Counted from the stretch's first letter, positions 12,842 through 24,652 are shown. The stretch is 64,000 nt of DNA from Actinernus sp. WN-2022 (GCA_030867875.1 JAOWCC010000003.1:1-64000); one strand, 5' to 3'. Made by a program: numbers and translations. The notes: generated by a model not told the origin, from the sequence alone.

Positions 12842-13593
12842 GTAAAACCCCTGATGCTAAGGGATTTTACAGGCTATCCCCTAATCATTAGGGGATATGA
12901 ACACATGTGGCTTGCCAAACACCTAATCATTAGGGCATTTTGAATATAATCCCTAATGATAAGGGCTTTTCAAAGGTCAACCCTTATCAGAAGGGCCGTA
13001 AAGCGACATGCCGGAATTAAATGTTGTGCTCGGAATTAAATACAGAAGTGTTAGAGGTAATTTTGATCATTTCTGTGGAAAAATAATTAATTGGCATTAA
13101 TGCTTGATTTCTTTATGAGCATTTAAAGATGACAAAATCCCGTGTGTAATGCGCACGTCCTAATTAATATAATGAGTCGTGACGTGATGAAGGAAAAACT
13201 TGCAAAGAGTCGGAGTAAGTTAGAAGTAGTTGTAAGCGAAATCGAAAAAAAAACACGCTGTTTAAATGCCAAATAGGTGTGTTGGAGGGGGCTACAGCAA
13301 CTATTTAGACCCCAAGCAAGATATCAGTATTCACAAAATTCCATGCTGGGGAGATGAGAGTTCGTTAGCTAGAAAAAGGCGCAAGTGGGTTAACTTCGTG
13401 AAAGCGAAAAAAATCATTCACTTACGTCACAATTCTAATGGCGGCGCTTCGTCATCAGAATCGCGTTTACAATCGCTCAAAAACAATTAAGGATTAACGC
13501 AAATTCAAAACTTTTATCGTAGAATTACTCAAAAGTATCTTCTCTTTGCGAAAAAAAATATAATTGGGGTTGAGGGACACTTAATATTTCTTT

Positions 13594-14857
13594 CTGAAAG
13601 GACTTGAAGACAGAACGACTGCTATAGTCTACAAGTGTGTAACGATATATGTGCGCAGTTCCCAGGAGACTTCGCTTGGCCTGACTTCAGTTGTGGTTAT
13701 AAGACATCAGTAATATTATACATACATACATAGACTTTATTTATACCCGGATTTACAGAGTATCTGCAGAATAACCTAATATGTCCGAGAAAAAACTAAA
13801 CTAACGAGCTAATATGTAAATAACGTTAAAATATATGGATAGTTCTAAGTTAGGTATATCATAATAACATTGAGATACGTATGACAATAATAACATTAGT
13901 GAACACGCATATCACAAATAACACAAGTACATACATACTCATACATACACACACATATACATACATATACATACATATGCGGTATCGGACTCGGGCTGAG
14001 GAGGGAGACAATGAGGGTGAAGAGTGCAATGAGGATCAATGAATAATTAATAAATTAATGAGGAGTGTAATGAATATTGATAAGTAAAAGTGTGCAGTCT
14101 TGAATAATTAATAAGCTAATAAAATAAATATTAATATATAAGTAATAATGAATGAATATTAGTGTTCCGTTTTTCCCGAGCAACCTTAGTGTATGAACAA
14201 TACCCCATGCGCATGCGCTGTATTAAAAACCTTTTCTTTGAAGTCATAGTAAAACATATTAACTGCGCATGGCTGGATTTGAAAACCGCTCTCAAAGGCT
14301 ACGGTGTCAAACATTAATTACCTTGGACCAGAACCCTGCTGTCTTCAACTAACGATATTCTGGTCTAGTCTACTCTATTCTAGTGATTCTAGTCTAGTCC
14401 AGTCCTGAAAATCTCGTCCTCAAAAAATTCTGTTTCTACTCCTTCAGCGGGCGCCCAAATACTGTAGCTCTATTGTTTTTGTACTGCACGTTCTAATGGT
14501 TTGGGTGTTTCGTATTGTTGGGTAAATCAATGCTGTGGCTCGTTTCGAGCGGTGCAGGCTGGCTCGCACAGCTCTAGGGCTCCAGAGCCGCACTGAGTTA
14601 CACCTGAAGTCTAGTCTAGTCTATTACCTTTTCGCTACCCCTACGCTACCCCATGGCTACTTCTACGCTACCCCATAGCTACCCTTTGACTACCTTTTGG
14701 CTACACCGACGCTATCCCTTAGCTTCCCATCTCTCCTCCTCGACAAGTATCATTTCCCTCCTCCCCCTCCTCCTTCTACTCAACAAGTATTATTTTTTTC
14801 CTCCTAACAAATATAAAATTTATTCTCCATAAGCAGCCGCACGCCCGCGCGCCCCCA
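13594..14857. other. non-coding, microsatellites and low-complexity DNA
   Basis: This stretch holds an ATAC/ACAC-rich microsatellite at 13910-13985, short tandem words of the TCTAGT type at 14345-14405 and 14608-14625, and a CTACCCC-rich stretch at 14635-14710. No coding frame is supported. Confidence 0.5.
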
Positions 14858-15460
14858 ATATTGACCCCACCTTCACCCTGCATGCATCGAACTCTCATCG
14901 ACCCCACCTTGACCCTGCATGCATCGAACTCTCATCGACCCCACCTTGACCCTGCATGCATCAAACCCTCATCGACCCCACCTTGACCCTTCATGCATCG
15001 AACTCTCATCGACCCCACCTTGACACTGTATGCATCGAACTCTCATCGACCACACCTTGACCCTGCATGCATCGAACTCTCATCGACCCCACCTTGACCC
15101 TGCATGCATCGAACTCTCATCGACCCCACCTTGACCCTGCATGCATCGAACTCTCATCGACCCCACCTTGACCCTGCATGCATCGAACTCTCATCGACCC
15201 CACCTTTACACTGCATGCATCGAACTCTCATCGAGGCCACCTTGACCCTGAATGCATCGAACTCTCATCGACCCCACCTTGACCCTGCATGCATCGAACT
15301 CTCATCGACGCCACCTTGACACTGCATGCATCGAACTCTCATCGAGCCCACCTTGACCCTGCATGCATCAAACTCTCATCGACCCCACCTTGACCCTGCA
15401 TGCATCGAACTCTCATCGACCCCACCTTGACCATGCATGCATAACTCTCATCGATCCCAC
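14858..15460. repeat. 37 bp minisatellite, about 16 copies
   Basis: Tandem units are built of ATGCATCGAACTCTCATCGA followed by CCCCACCTTGACCCTGC. Single-base variants (TTTACACTG, GAGGCCACC) mark individual copies. Because 37 is not a multiple of three, the apparent open frames through it cycle through all phases and are not genes. The array lies a few hundred bases beyond the 16 kb channel exon, on its downstream side. Confidence 0.95.
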
Positions 15461-15781
15461 ATCCAGGTTGTTGATACGTAGTGGAGACAAAATTACCTTA
15501 GTTTCTGTCGTACCGTACTGTTGTGTTATTTTATGTCTTAAGGAACTTCACGATATGTTCTACCATCGGCTGTATACTCTATCTCTTCCTGTGACATGTT
15601 GTGACAGCTGGCCTCGCTTTCATGTCATTATGAATAAGGTCAATAACTGGGAAAGTTATGGCAGTGACTAACGACACTGTTACCGTACCACATGGCGTGA
15701 CACAAAGAAGCTTCCTGATTGGTTGCCTTTTTAATCCAAACACATGCAATGCAGGGTTATGGTACAAAATCAACTCTCTTG

Positions 15782-16104
15782 CTAAGATATAATTGGCAGA
15801 CATGTATTGTGTTCAGGATTCCTACAAACCTTGACTGGTTTGATGTACATTTTAACTACTTTATTCATGAGGCGATTTCGTCTGGCGAGCCGGTCTCTCA
15901 GGCAAGTGTTGGTTCCCAGGGCCGTGTTTCTTTCCAGTAGGCGCGCCATCTTGTACTTGATAATAACATCTAAGTTGTACAGAACACGCAGGTTGTCATC
16001 TTTCCAGAGGTTTAACAAATATGAGGCTTCGTAGCGATCGATAAGCAGGCCATCGATCTTATAGTCTTCTAGAGCTTTGTGCATTGCTTCGAAACTTGAA
16101 TAAA
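15782..16104 (-). CDS. channel gene exon: second half of a glutamate-receptor-like ligand-binding domain
   Basis: After a pyrimidine-rich TTTTAG acceptor (plus 16105-16110) the frame encodes FEAMHKALEDYKIDGLLIDR and then a stretch with Y-E-A-S-Y and L-R-V-L. This is the pattern of the S2 lobe of ionotropic glutamate receptors (residues A-L-x-D-x-x-I-D-G-x-L-x-D). It continues with C-L-R-D-R-L, as near the end of S2. A possible GTTTGT donor at 15829-15824 would end the exon at 15830; otherwise the frame stops at 15782. The start phase does not match the end phase of the 60.2 kb exon, so at least one small S2 exon between them has been missed. Assigning it to the same gene as the 60-64 kb exons is inference from strand, order and domain logic. 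Confidence 0.55.
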
Positions 16105-16511
16105 CTAAAACAACATAACAGCAAAAGTAACTTCCCGTGCAGCAGCACCTTGAAGACACGCAATTCACAGTGGCTTTAAAGGGGTAGTCAATCTAATTGA
16201 ACCATCAAGTTTCTTTAAAACAAAGCTACAAAAAGTACACCCTGAGATAGAAGATAAATGCCATGTCAATAGAGGATGGCAATTGGCAAAGATTAAAGCA
16301 GATAACAAAAACTTATTTTAGAAACTTGCTTTCGGTTTACAATGAACCGATTTCAAGTTCCTCTAAATTTCTCTTCAAAAGCAGTATATTTTCCATCCTT
16401 CGTTGAAATTGTCTCAAATTTTATAAAGTGTACCTGGAAAGCATACTGACTCTGATAATCTGAGTAGTTATTTTTGTCTTTCATCATAAGAAAGTTTATT
16501 TTGGGGTTGAC

Positions 16512-16800
16512 AGTCACCACTAGGTACTTTATAGGGACCCACTACCATGTCTGTCAGGCTTGAGCGTGCTGGCATTATAAATGAGGGAGATATGGGCATG
16601 TGCTTAAAATCACGTGACCGATGACGTCAACGTTACGTGAACACCACTAGGTGCTTGATAGGGACCCACTACCATGTCTGTCCAAGTTGAGCTGGCTGGC
16701 ATTTTAAACGAGGGAGATATGGACATGTACTTAAAATCACGTAACCGATGACGTCATCGTTACGTCATCACCGCTAAGTGATTGATAGGGACCCACTACC
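16512..16800. repeat. about 133 bp tandem repeat, 2.3 copies
   Basis: The units share CCACTAGGTNCTTGATAGGG, ACCCACTACCATGTCTGTC and AAAATCACGTNACCGATGAC. The array directly abuts the candidate Helitron that starts at 16805. Confidence 0.85.
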
Positions 16801-16804
16801 ATAA

Positions 16805-17655
16805 TCTTATATAATAATACGATAAGTGTGTGTGTGTGTGTCAGTCAGTGTGTGTGTGTGAAACGCTCTTTCCCAGGGTCCCTCGATCGATTTCCTAATA
16901 TGGAGGACGCGCGCGCGCTCGCGTCCGAAAATGGCGCCAAAAAGTGACGGCCACAGGTATTCCAACGAAGACGACGAATCATGCGAAAAGTTGCTTTCTG
17001 TCTTGGTCTTGGTTGCATTTGAGGAAAGAATGTTAAAAAGAAATGAGTTTTCTCAAGTTCTACACTTACTCAGTTGGGCGAGCGAGCCATCGAGCTTACG
17101 GGAATCTGTTTTAGGGAAAACCTGGTCGAGCAAGCCATCGAGTTTACGCGAATGTTTTAGTTAGAGTTTAGGGAAAACCTATCTCAAGCGAAGCGGCCGA
17201 AGTCAAACGACCGAAGGAGGTAAGACCAGGTATTCAAACACAGTTAGAAATGTTGTCCGTGGAAAAGGCTGTTATTTTGTTTATCTTACAACTCTAAGAT
17301 GTGTCTAATAGTAAGATATGTTGGCCATGTCTGTTTTCTGTATCCAGTTTCCTGTGTTCTTAGATATAAAACCAACTGTTTCGGCGGCCAGATTTGTTTT
17401 CGTAACACGAATTCATGTCTCGAGCTGCCTGTGACCGTCAGTTTTGGCACTTTTTGACAATAATTGTGCTCATCGGTTTCAGAAATTAACTGAGATCCGT
17501 AAGATATTATTCCCTTTAAAAAAAATCAAAATACAACCTTGAAAATATCAACACGCTAAAAACATTTTGCCAGGAGTCAGTCAGCCGGCTAGACTATGTT
17601 ACTATAATTTATCATATTTGTTGATTTCCTGTGAGTTCCCACGGGTCCCTGCTAG
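16805..17655 (+). mobile_element. candidate non-autonomous Helitron
   Basis: The 5' end TCTTATATAATAATACGATA with a following TG run, and the 3' end CTGCTAG followed by T, match the TC...CTAG/T convention. Eleven bases before CTAG there is a six-pair hairpin (CCTGTG...CACGGG). The site would be A/T as expected. The interior has no Rep or helicase. The TG microsatellite near the 5' end is common in animal copies. The call rests on ends and hairpin only. Confidence 0.5.
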
Positions 17656-18304
17656 TAATAATAATAATGGTTTATTAACAGTATATCTACGGAGTGGTTC
17701 TTCACCTGTTAAGTCTAAATTACAATGTGTGATAAAATAAATTACATTTTAAAACTACTTATAAAACTACTCTAATTACAGTAATTGCAGAAAATAGGAA
17801 ATTTAATTTGATACTGATTAATAAATTTAATTAACTAAGCTCAGAAAATAAAACTTCCCGGTCTTTTAAGTATGACTTGGTAAGCCTGCAATACAACTTA
17901 CAGTCTTTACATTGTCTTAGGTTTGCAGGCAGGCTATTAAAAATACAGGCACTCGCTGGCTCTGTACGGCCTTCGGCCTCGTGTAGTATTCATTATTTTT
18001 CGTTCATCGTATTGTCAGCGCGTGCCTGTATTTGTCAATCAAGCACGCACACCAATCTCTAATCTCAATCTTTGTAAACCCCTTCAACCTGACGGCCGCC
18101 TCTGCCGGTGTTTACTCACACGACACTTTAGACCCTGTCCTCAGAGCTTCCATACCAGCATCCGTGCTTTCTAGTACACCAATCTTGAACAACATAGAAT
18201 AAACAATGTCAATTAATTGTGTGCTGATCAGCATATCTCTGGTGTGATAACACACGAGTCCCAAGAAATTCAAGTTCAAGTATCATGCCAAAAAAAAAAA
18301 AAAA
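17656..18304. other. non-coding repeat-derived DNA
   Basis: It begins with an AAT microsatellite and an AT-rich segment resembling the 3' end of a retroposon. It ends in an A-run at 18287-18306 just before the LINE fragment. No gene is supported. Confidence 0.4.
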
Positions 18305-18477
18305 AAGATGAATCAATCCTGTTATTCGAGTAACTTTTATTCTAACTTTATGACCAACTCTATGGATACCATAGCTCAAATAATCTATTACTGATCGGTT
18401 CATCAGTTTGGTTTTCGAAAGCATCATTCCACTGCCTCTGTGCTTATTGAGACAACTAATTCTTGGTTTGTGGATAT
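18305..18477 (+). pseudogene. LINE reverse transcriptase, 5' fragment (split copy)
   Basis: The frame encodes the finger/palm motif QFGFRKHHSTAS followed by V-L-I-E-T-T-N-S-W-F-V-D, typical of non-LTR reverse transcriptases. A frameshift separates it from the preceding QLYGY piece. It stops abruptly at 18477 where the 28 kb transposon begins. The next residues of the same protein resume at 46574 (N-I-D-C-G), so both halves belong to one copy interrupted by the insertion. Confidence 0.8.
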
Positions 18478-19020
18478 AGTCCAGTCATCCTACGGTTCAA
18501 TCTCAAAAAAATTGCAACAGAATTTTTCTCACCGCCAAATGATAGATAGTGGTCCACTTAGTAACATACTAAAAATCCCCCGAAATCCGCGTGGTGGAAC
18601 ATGCTCAAATTTGGCATTACGTGTTTCGAGCTATCACCACAGGGTACCCGCGTCTAGAAAAATAACATTTTAATACAAATGCTCATTTTAAACAAATTGC
18701 AACAGAATTTTTCTCATCGCCAAATGATAGATAGTGGTCCACTTAGTAACATACTAATAATCCCAAAAAATCCGCGTATTGGAACATGCTCAAGATTTCG
18801 AGCTATCACCACAGGGTACCCGCGTCGAGAAAAATAACATTTTAATACAAATGCTCATTTTAAACAAATTGCAACAGAATTTTTCTCATCGCCAAATGAT
18901 AGATAGTGGTCCACTTAGTAACATACTAATAATCCCCAAAAATCCGCGTATTGGAACATGCTCAAGATTTCGAGCTATCACCACAGGGTACTCGCGTCGA
19001 GAAAAATAACATTTTAATAA
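18478..19020 (+). repeat. left terminal inverted repeat of the 28 kb transposon, tandem units
   Basis: Three units of 173-185 bp share ATTGCAACAGAATTTTTCTC, GATAGATAGTGGTCCACTTA and GGGTACCCGCGTCGAGAAAA. The outermost unit also has an extra TTTGGCATTACGTG segment. The same units occur inverted at 46150-46572, where the outermost one carries the same extra segment. Confidence 0.9.
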
Positions 19021-19427
19021 AAATGCTATTAAACATGGTGTTCCTATTTGAAAAGGCTCAAATATTCTTACTAACAAACAATCACGTGTTTCTATATAAA
19101 ATAAATACATAGTTGACTGATTTTGTGAAAGAAAATGCAACGCTTCAAGAATTCAGTTATCCCTTGGAGCCCGCGGGTCAGGTCTGCGTTCAACTCCAGA
19201 AGAAGAGTATAGATTTCTAGACTTTATTGAGCTCTGATACAGACCATGACAATTAAAGCTTTGTTATGAATATTAGAACTCAAAGGCTAGTGGAGATTCC
19301 AAAGTGTTTTCACTATGCTTTTCATCATTATCGATTAGCAATAGACAAGGAAACACAACTGACTTAAACTTTTGCACTATATATCTTTCTTGGGAGGGCA
19401 ACTGCCCCCTCTACCTCCCTTATGGTA

Positions 19428-21046
19428 CCGGCAGTAGTATGAGAGGCACCGAATTACCCCCTTTTTTGCGGTGTTATGCTAATTTTTGCGGTGTTATGCT
19501 AATTTTTGCGGTGTTATGCTAATTTTTAAGGCGCTCATGAATAAAGTGGTGCGCTCATGAATAAAATACGGCGCTCTCATGAATAAAATGGGGGTGAATA
19601 AATTATCTATTGTCTTGGACTCATGAATAAAGTGGTGAGGTCATGAATAAAGTGGTGCGCTCTCATGAATAAAATGCGGCGCTCTCATTATCTATTGTTC
19701 CTTTGGATGAGGTCATCGATCTATTCGAGCATGTTTGGGCAAAGACTATTGTTTGGAGGCGCTATAAAGCTAGAACCGATCGCTCCCAAATCCATTCAAG
19801 AAATTGAACTTTGAACAAGATCGATCGACCCTGAAACCATTCGAAGTTGAATGAAAAAAAAAACATACCTCGCAATATCTAAACCCCTTTGTAATGTAAA
19901 TAGTAAGAACAAACTACTTGTCATAGGCTCTAAACTGTCTTTATTATTTTCCTTTACAGTTAATAACTCATAAGATAATTGTATACAAAATCCACTGTGA
20001 CTCATAAGAGAAATTTTGCTATTGTCCTTAGGGATTAACGATAACTGAAGAGCCTATTGTTTGGAGGAAAACTCTTGTGATGCAAATTCTTCTGTAAAAC
20101 TGAACTATAATTACCATAATCAACAAAACAAACTACTCGGAACAAGATTTGTGTCGCTTGGACGAGCGAATGTACTTGTTCTGGAGATGCCGTTTCGAGG
20201 AGAAATTGACGTTGATGGTCGGGGCAAGAAGCTAAGAGATGGAGAAAGCCACGATTTCTCTTTACTGTACGAGACATGGTTGAAACTGATCTACGATTTG
20301 AATGCGATAGGATATTTATAGCGCTAGGGCGACCGATGGGTGTTGACGGGCGGCGGGCGTTGGCGGGCGGCGGGCGTTGACGGGCGTTGGCGGGCGTTGA
20401 CGGGCGTTGAAGTCCGACGGGCTTTGACGAGCGTTGGCGGGCGTTGGCGGGCGTTGACGGGCGTTGACGGGCGTTGACGGGCGTTGACGGGCGTTGGCGG
20501 GCGGCGGCAGAACTGTTAGCATAAATGGGAGTATACCATCGCCGTGGGGTTCATTTTATTTAATCTCTTGAAGCATCAACATGTCAAAAAAATATTTTTT
20601 CATTCAACTTCGAATGGTTTCAGGGTCGATCGATCTTGTTCAAAGTTCAATTTCTTGAATGGATTTGGAGGCGGCCGCTTCTGGCTTTATAGATGACCCC
20701 AAACAATAGGCTTTGCCCAAACATGCCCGAATAGATCGATGACCTCATCCAAAGGAACAATAGATAATGAGAGCGCCGCATTTTATTCATGAGTGCGCCG
20801 CATTTTATTCATGAGCGCACCACTTTATTCATGAGCTCACCACTTTATTCATGAGTCCAAGACAATAGACAATTTATTCACCCCCATTTTATTCATGAGA
20901 GCGCCGCATTGTATTCATGAGCGCACCACTTTATTCATGAGCACCTTAAAAATTAGCATAACACCGCAAAAGTTAGCATAACACCGCAAAAATTAGCATA
21001 ACACCGCAAAAAAGGGGTAATTCGGTGCCTCTCATACTACTACCGG
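19428..21046. mobile_element. 1.6 kb inverted-repeat element nested in the 28 kb transposon
   Basis: Both ends read CCGG(C/T)AGTAGTATGAGAGG inwards, followed by GCACCGAATTACCCC and three copies of a GCGGTGTTATGCTAATTTTT unit. Next come CATGAATAAAGTGGTG units, and then a 90 bp block including CGATCGATCTTGTTCAAAGT. All of these are repeated inverted on the other side. The unique centre (19866-20590) has a short minus-strand frame at 20035-20277 with FLHLLASCPDHQRQFLLETA, which resembles a small protein seen beside Polinton-like genes in cnidarians (low confidence). No transposase is visible, so it is probably non-autonomous. Confidence 0.7.
20338..20512. repeat. GGGCGTTGAC minisatellite
   Basis: About 16 short units of 10-11 bp alternate GGGCGTTGAC, GGGCGTTGGC and GGGCGGC. 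The array is GC-rich in an AT-rich context and lies in the centre of the nested 1.6 kb element. Confidence 0.9.
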
Positions 21047-21332
21047 CCATTATGTGACAGATTGATATATATGACTAATTTAGTCACAGGCTTGTGTCGT
21101 TTCATGGTCAGTGTTATTTCATATTGATATTTGTGAGTCTCTACTGATACAAGACATGTCGATCTGTTTAGTCATCGTTTTCGCCATGTTCGGTTAGGTC
21201 TGGCGCAACCGAATTCGCACAACTTTGCCCTCTACATACACCACATGCAGCTGAGCAGTCCAGCCCATGTTTCTCAGTTGCATGAACATCTCTGCGTGTT
21301 GCAGTCAGATCTAAAGTTACACCTGATAACCT

Positions 21333-22613
21333 CTAAAAGCGACTCATGAACAGGTCAGTTCTTATTGGAAGCAGCTTTCCGTCCGCTAACCTCCACCCCC
21401 AGGCTTGTGGCTGAAGTGCTACACCTTTCCACTGCTGCACCTGGTGGTACACCCTTAGACTGTGATAAGCAGCGGCTGCAGATGTTGGTGGAAGACATTC
21501 ACACTGCACAAAGGTGGTTCCTGTTGCGATCTTTTGGCAAAATCTGATATATCTTAATGAATCTAGAGTTTCACCAGACCTGCCATTGTACAGACAAACG
21601 AAGGCTTTCTCTCCCGCTAGAATGATATCATCCTTTGTAACAGCTCGACGATTGAAAACTTCACATTGCTCGTGAAATAGTGCATCCGTCGTGATTTTCT
21701 TGAGCGCTACTCCTTTACCAATGCCATGTAATCTCGAAGTCGTGTCACATCCAAGAACTGCGTGCGGAAATAAAATATTTGCGCATGTATCCAAGCCCAG
21801 TGCAGACTTGGTTTTCTTGATATTCCAAATCCTTCTAGTCGTCGATCTTTGCTTTGGCTGAGGAATGAAAAAACAGATCGCGTGCATTTATCTCTGCGTG
21901 ATGACAAAGCAGGACTAGTAGGTCCGTGTCATCTCCAACCAGGAAAGTAGTGATTGTTCTAGCAGACTGAATGTCGGCTTGGACGATCGACAGGTCTGCG
22001 TCTCCTGCAGTGTGGATAGTATTGCACCCTGATAGCTGCAGTTTCTCCCCAAGTAGATTTATGAACCGTTGTTTGTTCGCCGTATTCCCCAGGAATTCCT
22101 CCTTCTTCATCTTCAGGACCATGTTACAATCGAAGTTCACTGTCGGACTAGAGGTGCCTGTTCTTCTCTGATGCGCGCAATCCTTTGTGGATGGGCCGTC
22201 CTCGTATCCATCAAAGACTACTGTAGCTTTGTCGTATCTGCGGGTCACGTACTGTACATAGAGTGAGAGAATATCACTGTATGTAAGGCCATTTGGCCAC
22301 GGAACGCGATGAAACAGTGCACCACCATCAAGAACATACACGAGCTTGTAAACGCCAGATTTCCGCCAACTATTCGATCGCTTTGCATCATGGGTAACCA
22401 CCTTCGCGGGAACGAAGTGCTTCGCCAGAATCGAACTCGAAACCGAACGCGCATCACTCGCAAATCGTGAAATTCCATTGGTTTTCCTATCCAAATCTTG
22501 ACACCCGTTCTCCCCCGATTGAGATGAGGACCTGACTTCGTAATTAAGGAGAATGCTGGCTCGAGCCACGAGAAGTTTCTTAATTGTGTGGTGGATGTTG
22601 CTTTGCCATTCAG
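21333..22613 (-). pseudogene. XPG/FEN-like nuclease of a transposon, frameshifted
   Basis: An AAACAG acceptor opens an exon whose frame carries VVFDGYEDGPSTKD, then AGDADLSIVQAD and VGDDTDLLVLL. These are spaced acidic motifs of the PIN/XPG/FEN nuclease fold. A second frame from 21887 continues with LPHAVLGCDTTSRLHGIGKG-type sequence (here F-P-H-A-V), which relatives carry directly after the acidic motifs. The two frames are offset by one base near 21838-21845, and a Cys-rich tail (C-S-A-A-C-G-V-C) lies out of frame beyond a stop at 21333. At least two lesions therefore inactivate this copy. XPG-type nucleases are a hallmark of some large DNA transposons; here the gene lies about 18 kb downstream of the transposase-like gene because the Polinton inserted between them. 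Confidence 0.6.
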
Positions 22614-24363
22614 CTGTTTAAAAATGCTCAGGTTTTACGAAATTTGTCATGAAGTTCAATAGGCTTTGAACCTTGCCAACTTGCATGGTGTCCTGCTCTT
22701 GTCGATGGACTTTAACCAAAGAAAATATGGCGGAGATAGTAGGCTTTTGACATGATATCGAAAACCATGATAGACGGGAAGAGTTTCGTGATGGCGAGAA
22801 CGTGCATTTACGGACGTAAAAGTGTTTACTGTTCGGTTGAGGAGCATTTTTGCAAGCTCAAAATCGACCTTCGTGGGATGGCATTTTCTCAAGGTAAGTC
22901 TATTTGATGTTAACTTTATTGATTCATGTTGTAAAGGTAGGGTCTGTTTGTGAATTTGCCAAGTCAAAGTGCTCGGATTTCCTTGACTTTCTGTAAGAGT
23001 TTGTTTGAAATAAATATATGATTTTGAGGTTTACATGTTTTAGCGAAGGCAAGCAGTGCTCCTATTACCTTGGACTGAATACCCATCCCCAGCTCTCTAA
23101 CCAAACTATTTCATGGACAGGATGTCTGCTCGACATGTATTTTTACTTTTCTGCAACATATTACGTTCAAACATGCCGTCTGCCTGATAATCGAAATCAA
23201 AAACCCGAGCGCGAACCCGTTCGATTCGTGTCTGCATTTATTTACATGCAGATTTCAAATATGCAAAAAGATGAAACTCAGAAGCCCAGTACCAAGTCAG
23301 AATTAATTTACTCATCAGCAACTCAAAAATACAACCTTTCGGGTGGACTTACTAACCTCGAGCTCCAGCTGTCAACCTCCAATTTTGGAGTAAGTCTTAC
23401 TTTTTCATGCAAAAAATTGGAATTAAAAGTGTCTTCGCATCAATGTTTCCCCTATGCCAAACTTAGAAATTAAAAAATTCATGTGGCTTGATTTTATAAT
23501 TTATAATATCTTTATTATTCTTAATAAATTATTGTCTGCAGATAAATATTCAGAGCAAATATGAAAAAAGAAAAAATGCAGGACACAAAGCAAACTACAT
23601 GTAGGTAATTGGGAATTGTCATTAATACAGTCTTACTTTAACTGGACTAGTGCACTTTTAGAACAAGCTAATACACTTGCTAGTTCATGATTAACAAGGG
23701 TTTAGAATATCTAGCCTGTTGGCATAGGGAGGGGGCAGCAGCCCCCCTGCCCCCCCTCCCCCCTGTGTCCAGTCCCAGATGAGAGATTGACAGAAGTCAT
23801 CAATGAAAATGTCCCAGAACTCATCATTTTGCCCCTGAGTACAAGTGTATATGTACATCTTTGTATATTAAAAGAGCATACATGTATGCAGTATCGGCGA
23901 GTCATAGAACAGATCATGGTCATATAATTTCCTAATTTTTTGGCTCAACATTGTCTCTTATCCAAATACAAATCATGGCTCAGCCAAACTTGCCCTTGTA
24001 ATTTATGGAATCATGGTCAAAATTACTTTATTACATATAAAGACATGTACCATAAAATCCTATACATGTACAAAATGTAGATAGCCCCAGCAGATAATGC
24101 CTCATGGCGAATATGCATGTATATATAATCATTTCAAGGGGCAATCCATGGCTTTTAAAAGTACACTTAATTTCATTCTGGAATAAATAAATGTTTATTT
24201 ACTGTAGAAGTTTCAAAAATTGCATGAAACATACAGGAAAAAAGCTCTTAAAAGCCTTAGATTCACATGATTGTACATTTCCCTTTTACATGTAATAATC
24301 AGGATTAAGAGATTACTTTGCGTCCTTGGAAATTATTAAGTCATTCATGACTTGAACTGGTTT
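22614..24363. other. non-coding part of the 28 kb transposon
   Basis: This is AT-rich sequence with no supported exon. An open frame of about 150 codons at 23018-23473 has no recognisable motif. The stretch is expected to include introns and spacer between the transposase-like and nuclease genes. GGTTT at 24359-24363 is the left target duplication of the Polinton. Confidence 0.5.
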
Positions 24364-24652
24364 AGTAGTATAGCCGGAGTCAGATAAATACCACTTTTTC
24401 TTGTACAAGAAAACTCAAAAAGTTGAATGTTATGGACGCCTTGTTTTCTTGCACAAGGGGCGTCATAAAGCGAATTCAGAAATCCACTTCATGACGCCCC
24501 TTGTGCAAGAAAAAAGGCGTCCATACCATTACAACTTTTTAAGTTTTTCTTGCACAACAAAAAGTTGTATTTATCTGACTCCGGCTATACTACTAGGGGT
24601 AACTAAGGGTCATTCAAAGTGTCACTAGACATTCTTGTACATAAAATCCAAC
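24364..24652 (+). repeat. left terminal inverted repeat, itself a hairpin
   Basis: Bases 24364-24466 and 24491-24594 are imperfect inverted copies (AGTAGTATAGCCGGAGTCAG against its complement at the end), with a 24 base loop AAAGCGAATTCAGAAATCCA plus CTTC. The remaining 58 bases are unpaired. The right end carries the same hairpin. Confidence 0.95.

Larger units (their letters stand above)
2807..13590. mobile_element. large foldback element with kilobase-scale inverted arms
   Basis: The sequence from about 2807 to 6500 reappears inverted from about 7916 to 13590. Landmarks pair in order: GGGGTTGAGGG at both outer ends, ATTTAATTCCGAGCACAACA at 2860 against its complement near 13022-13041, the CCTAATGATTAGG block near 2970 against 12925, and the block around 3300-3480 against 10730-10930. 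The arms have diverged by substitutions and insertions: a 593 bp MITE in the left arm, a 1.7 kb element in the right arm, and roughly 480 bp inserted at 13053-13540. The unique centre (6500-7916) holds one small spliced gene. I recognise no transposase, so this is probably non-autonomous or of an unrecognised type. Confidence 0.75.

Noticed and set aside
14858..15671. Open frames through the 37 bp minisatellite
   Set aside because: The unit length is not a multiple of three, so all phases are read in turn; the peptides are low-complexity artefacts.
23018..23473. 151-codon open frame on the plus strand
   Set aside because: No motif, no splice support, and opposite to all other genes of the transposon.
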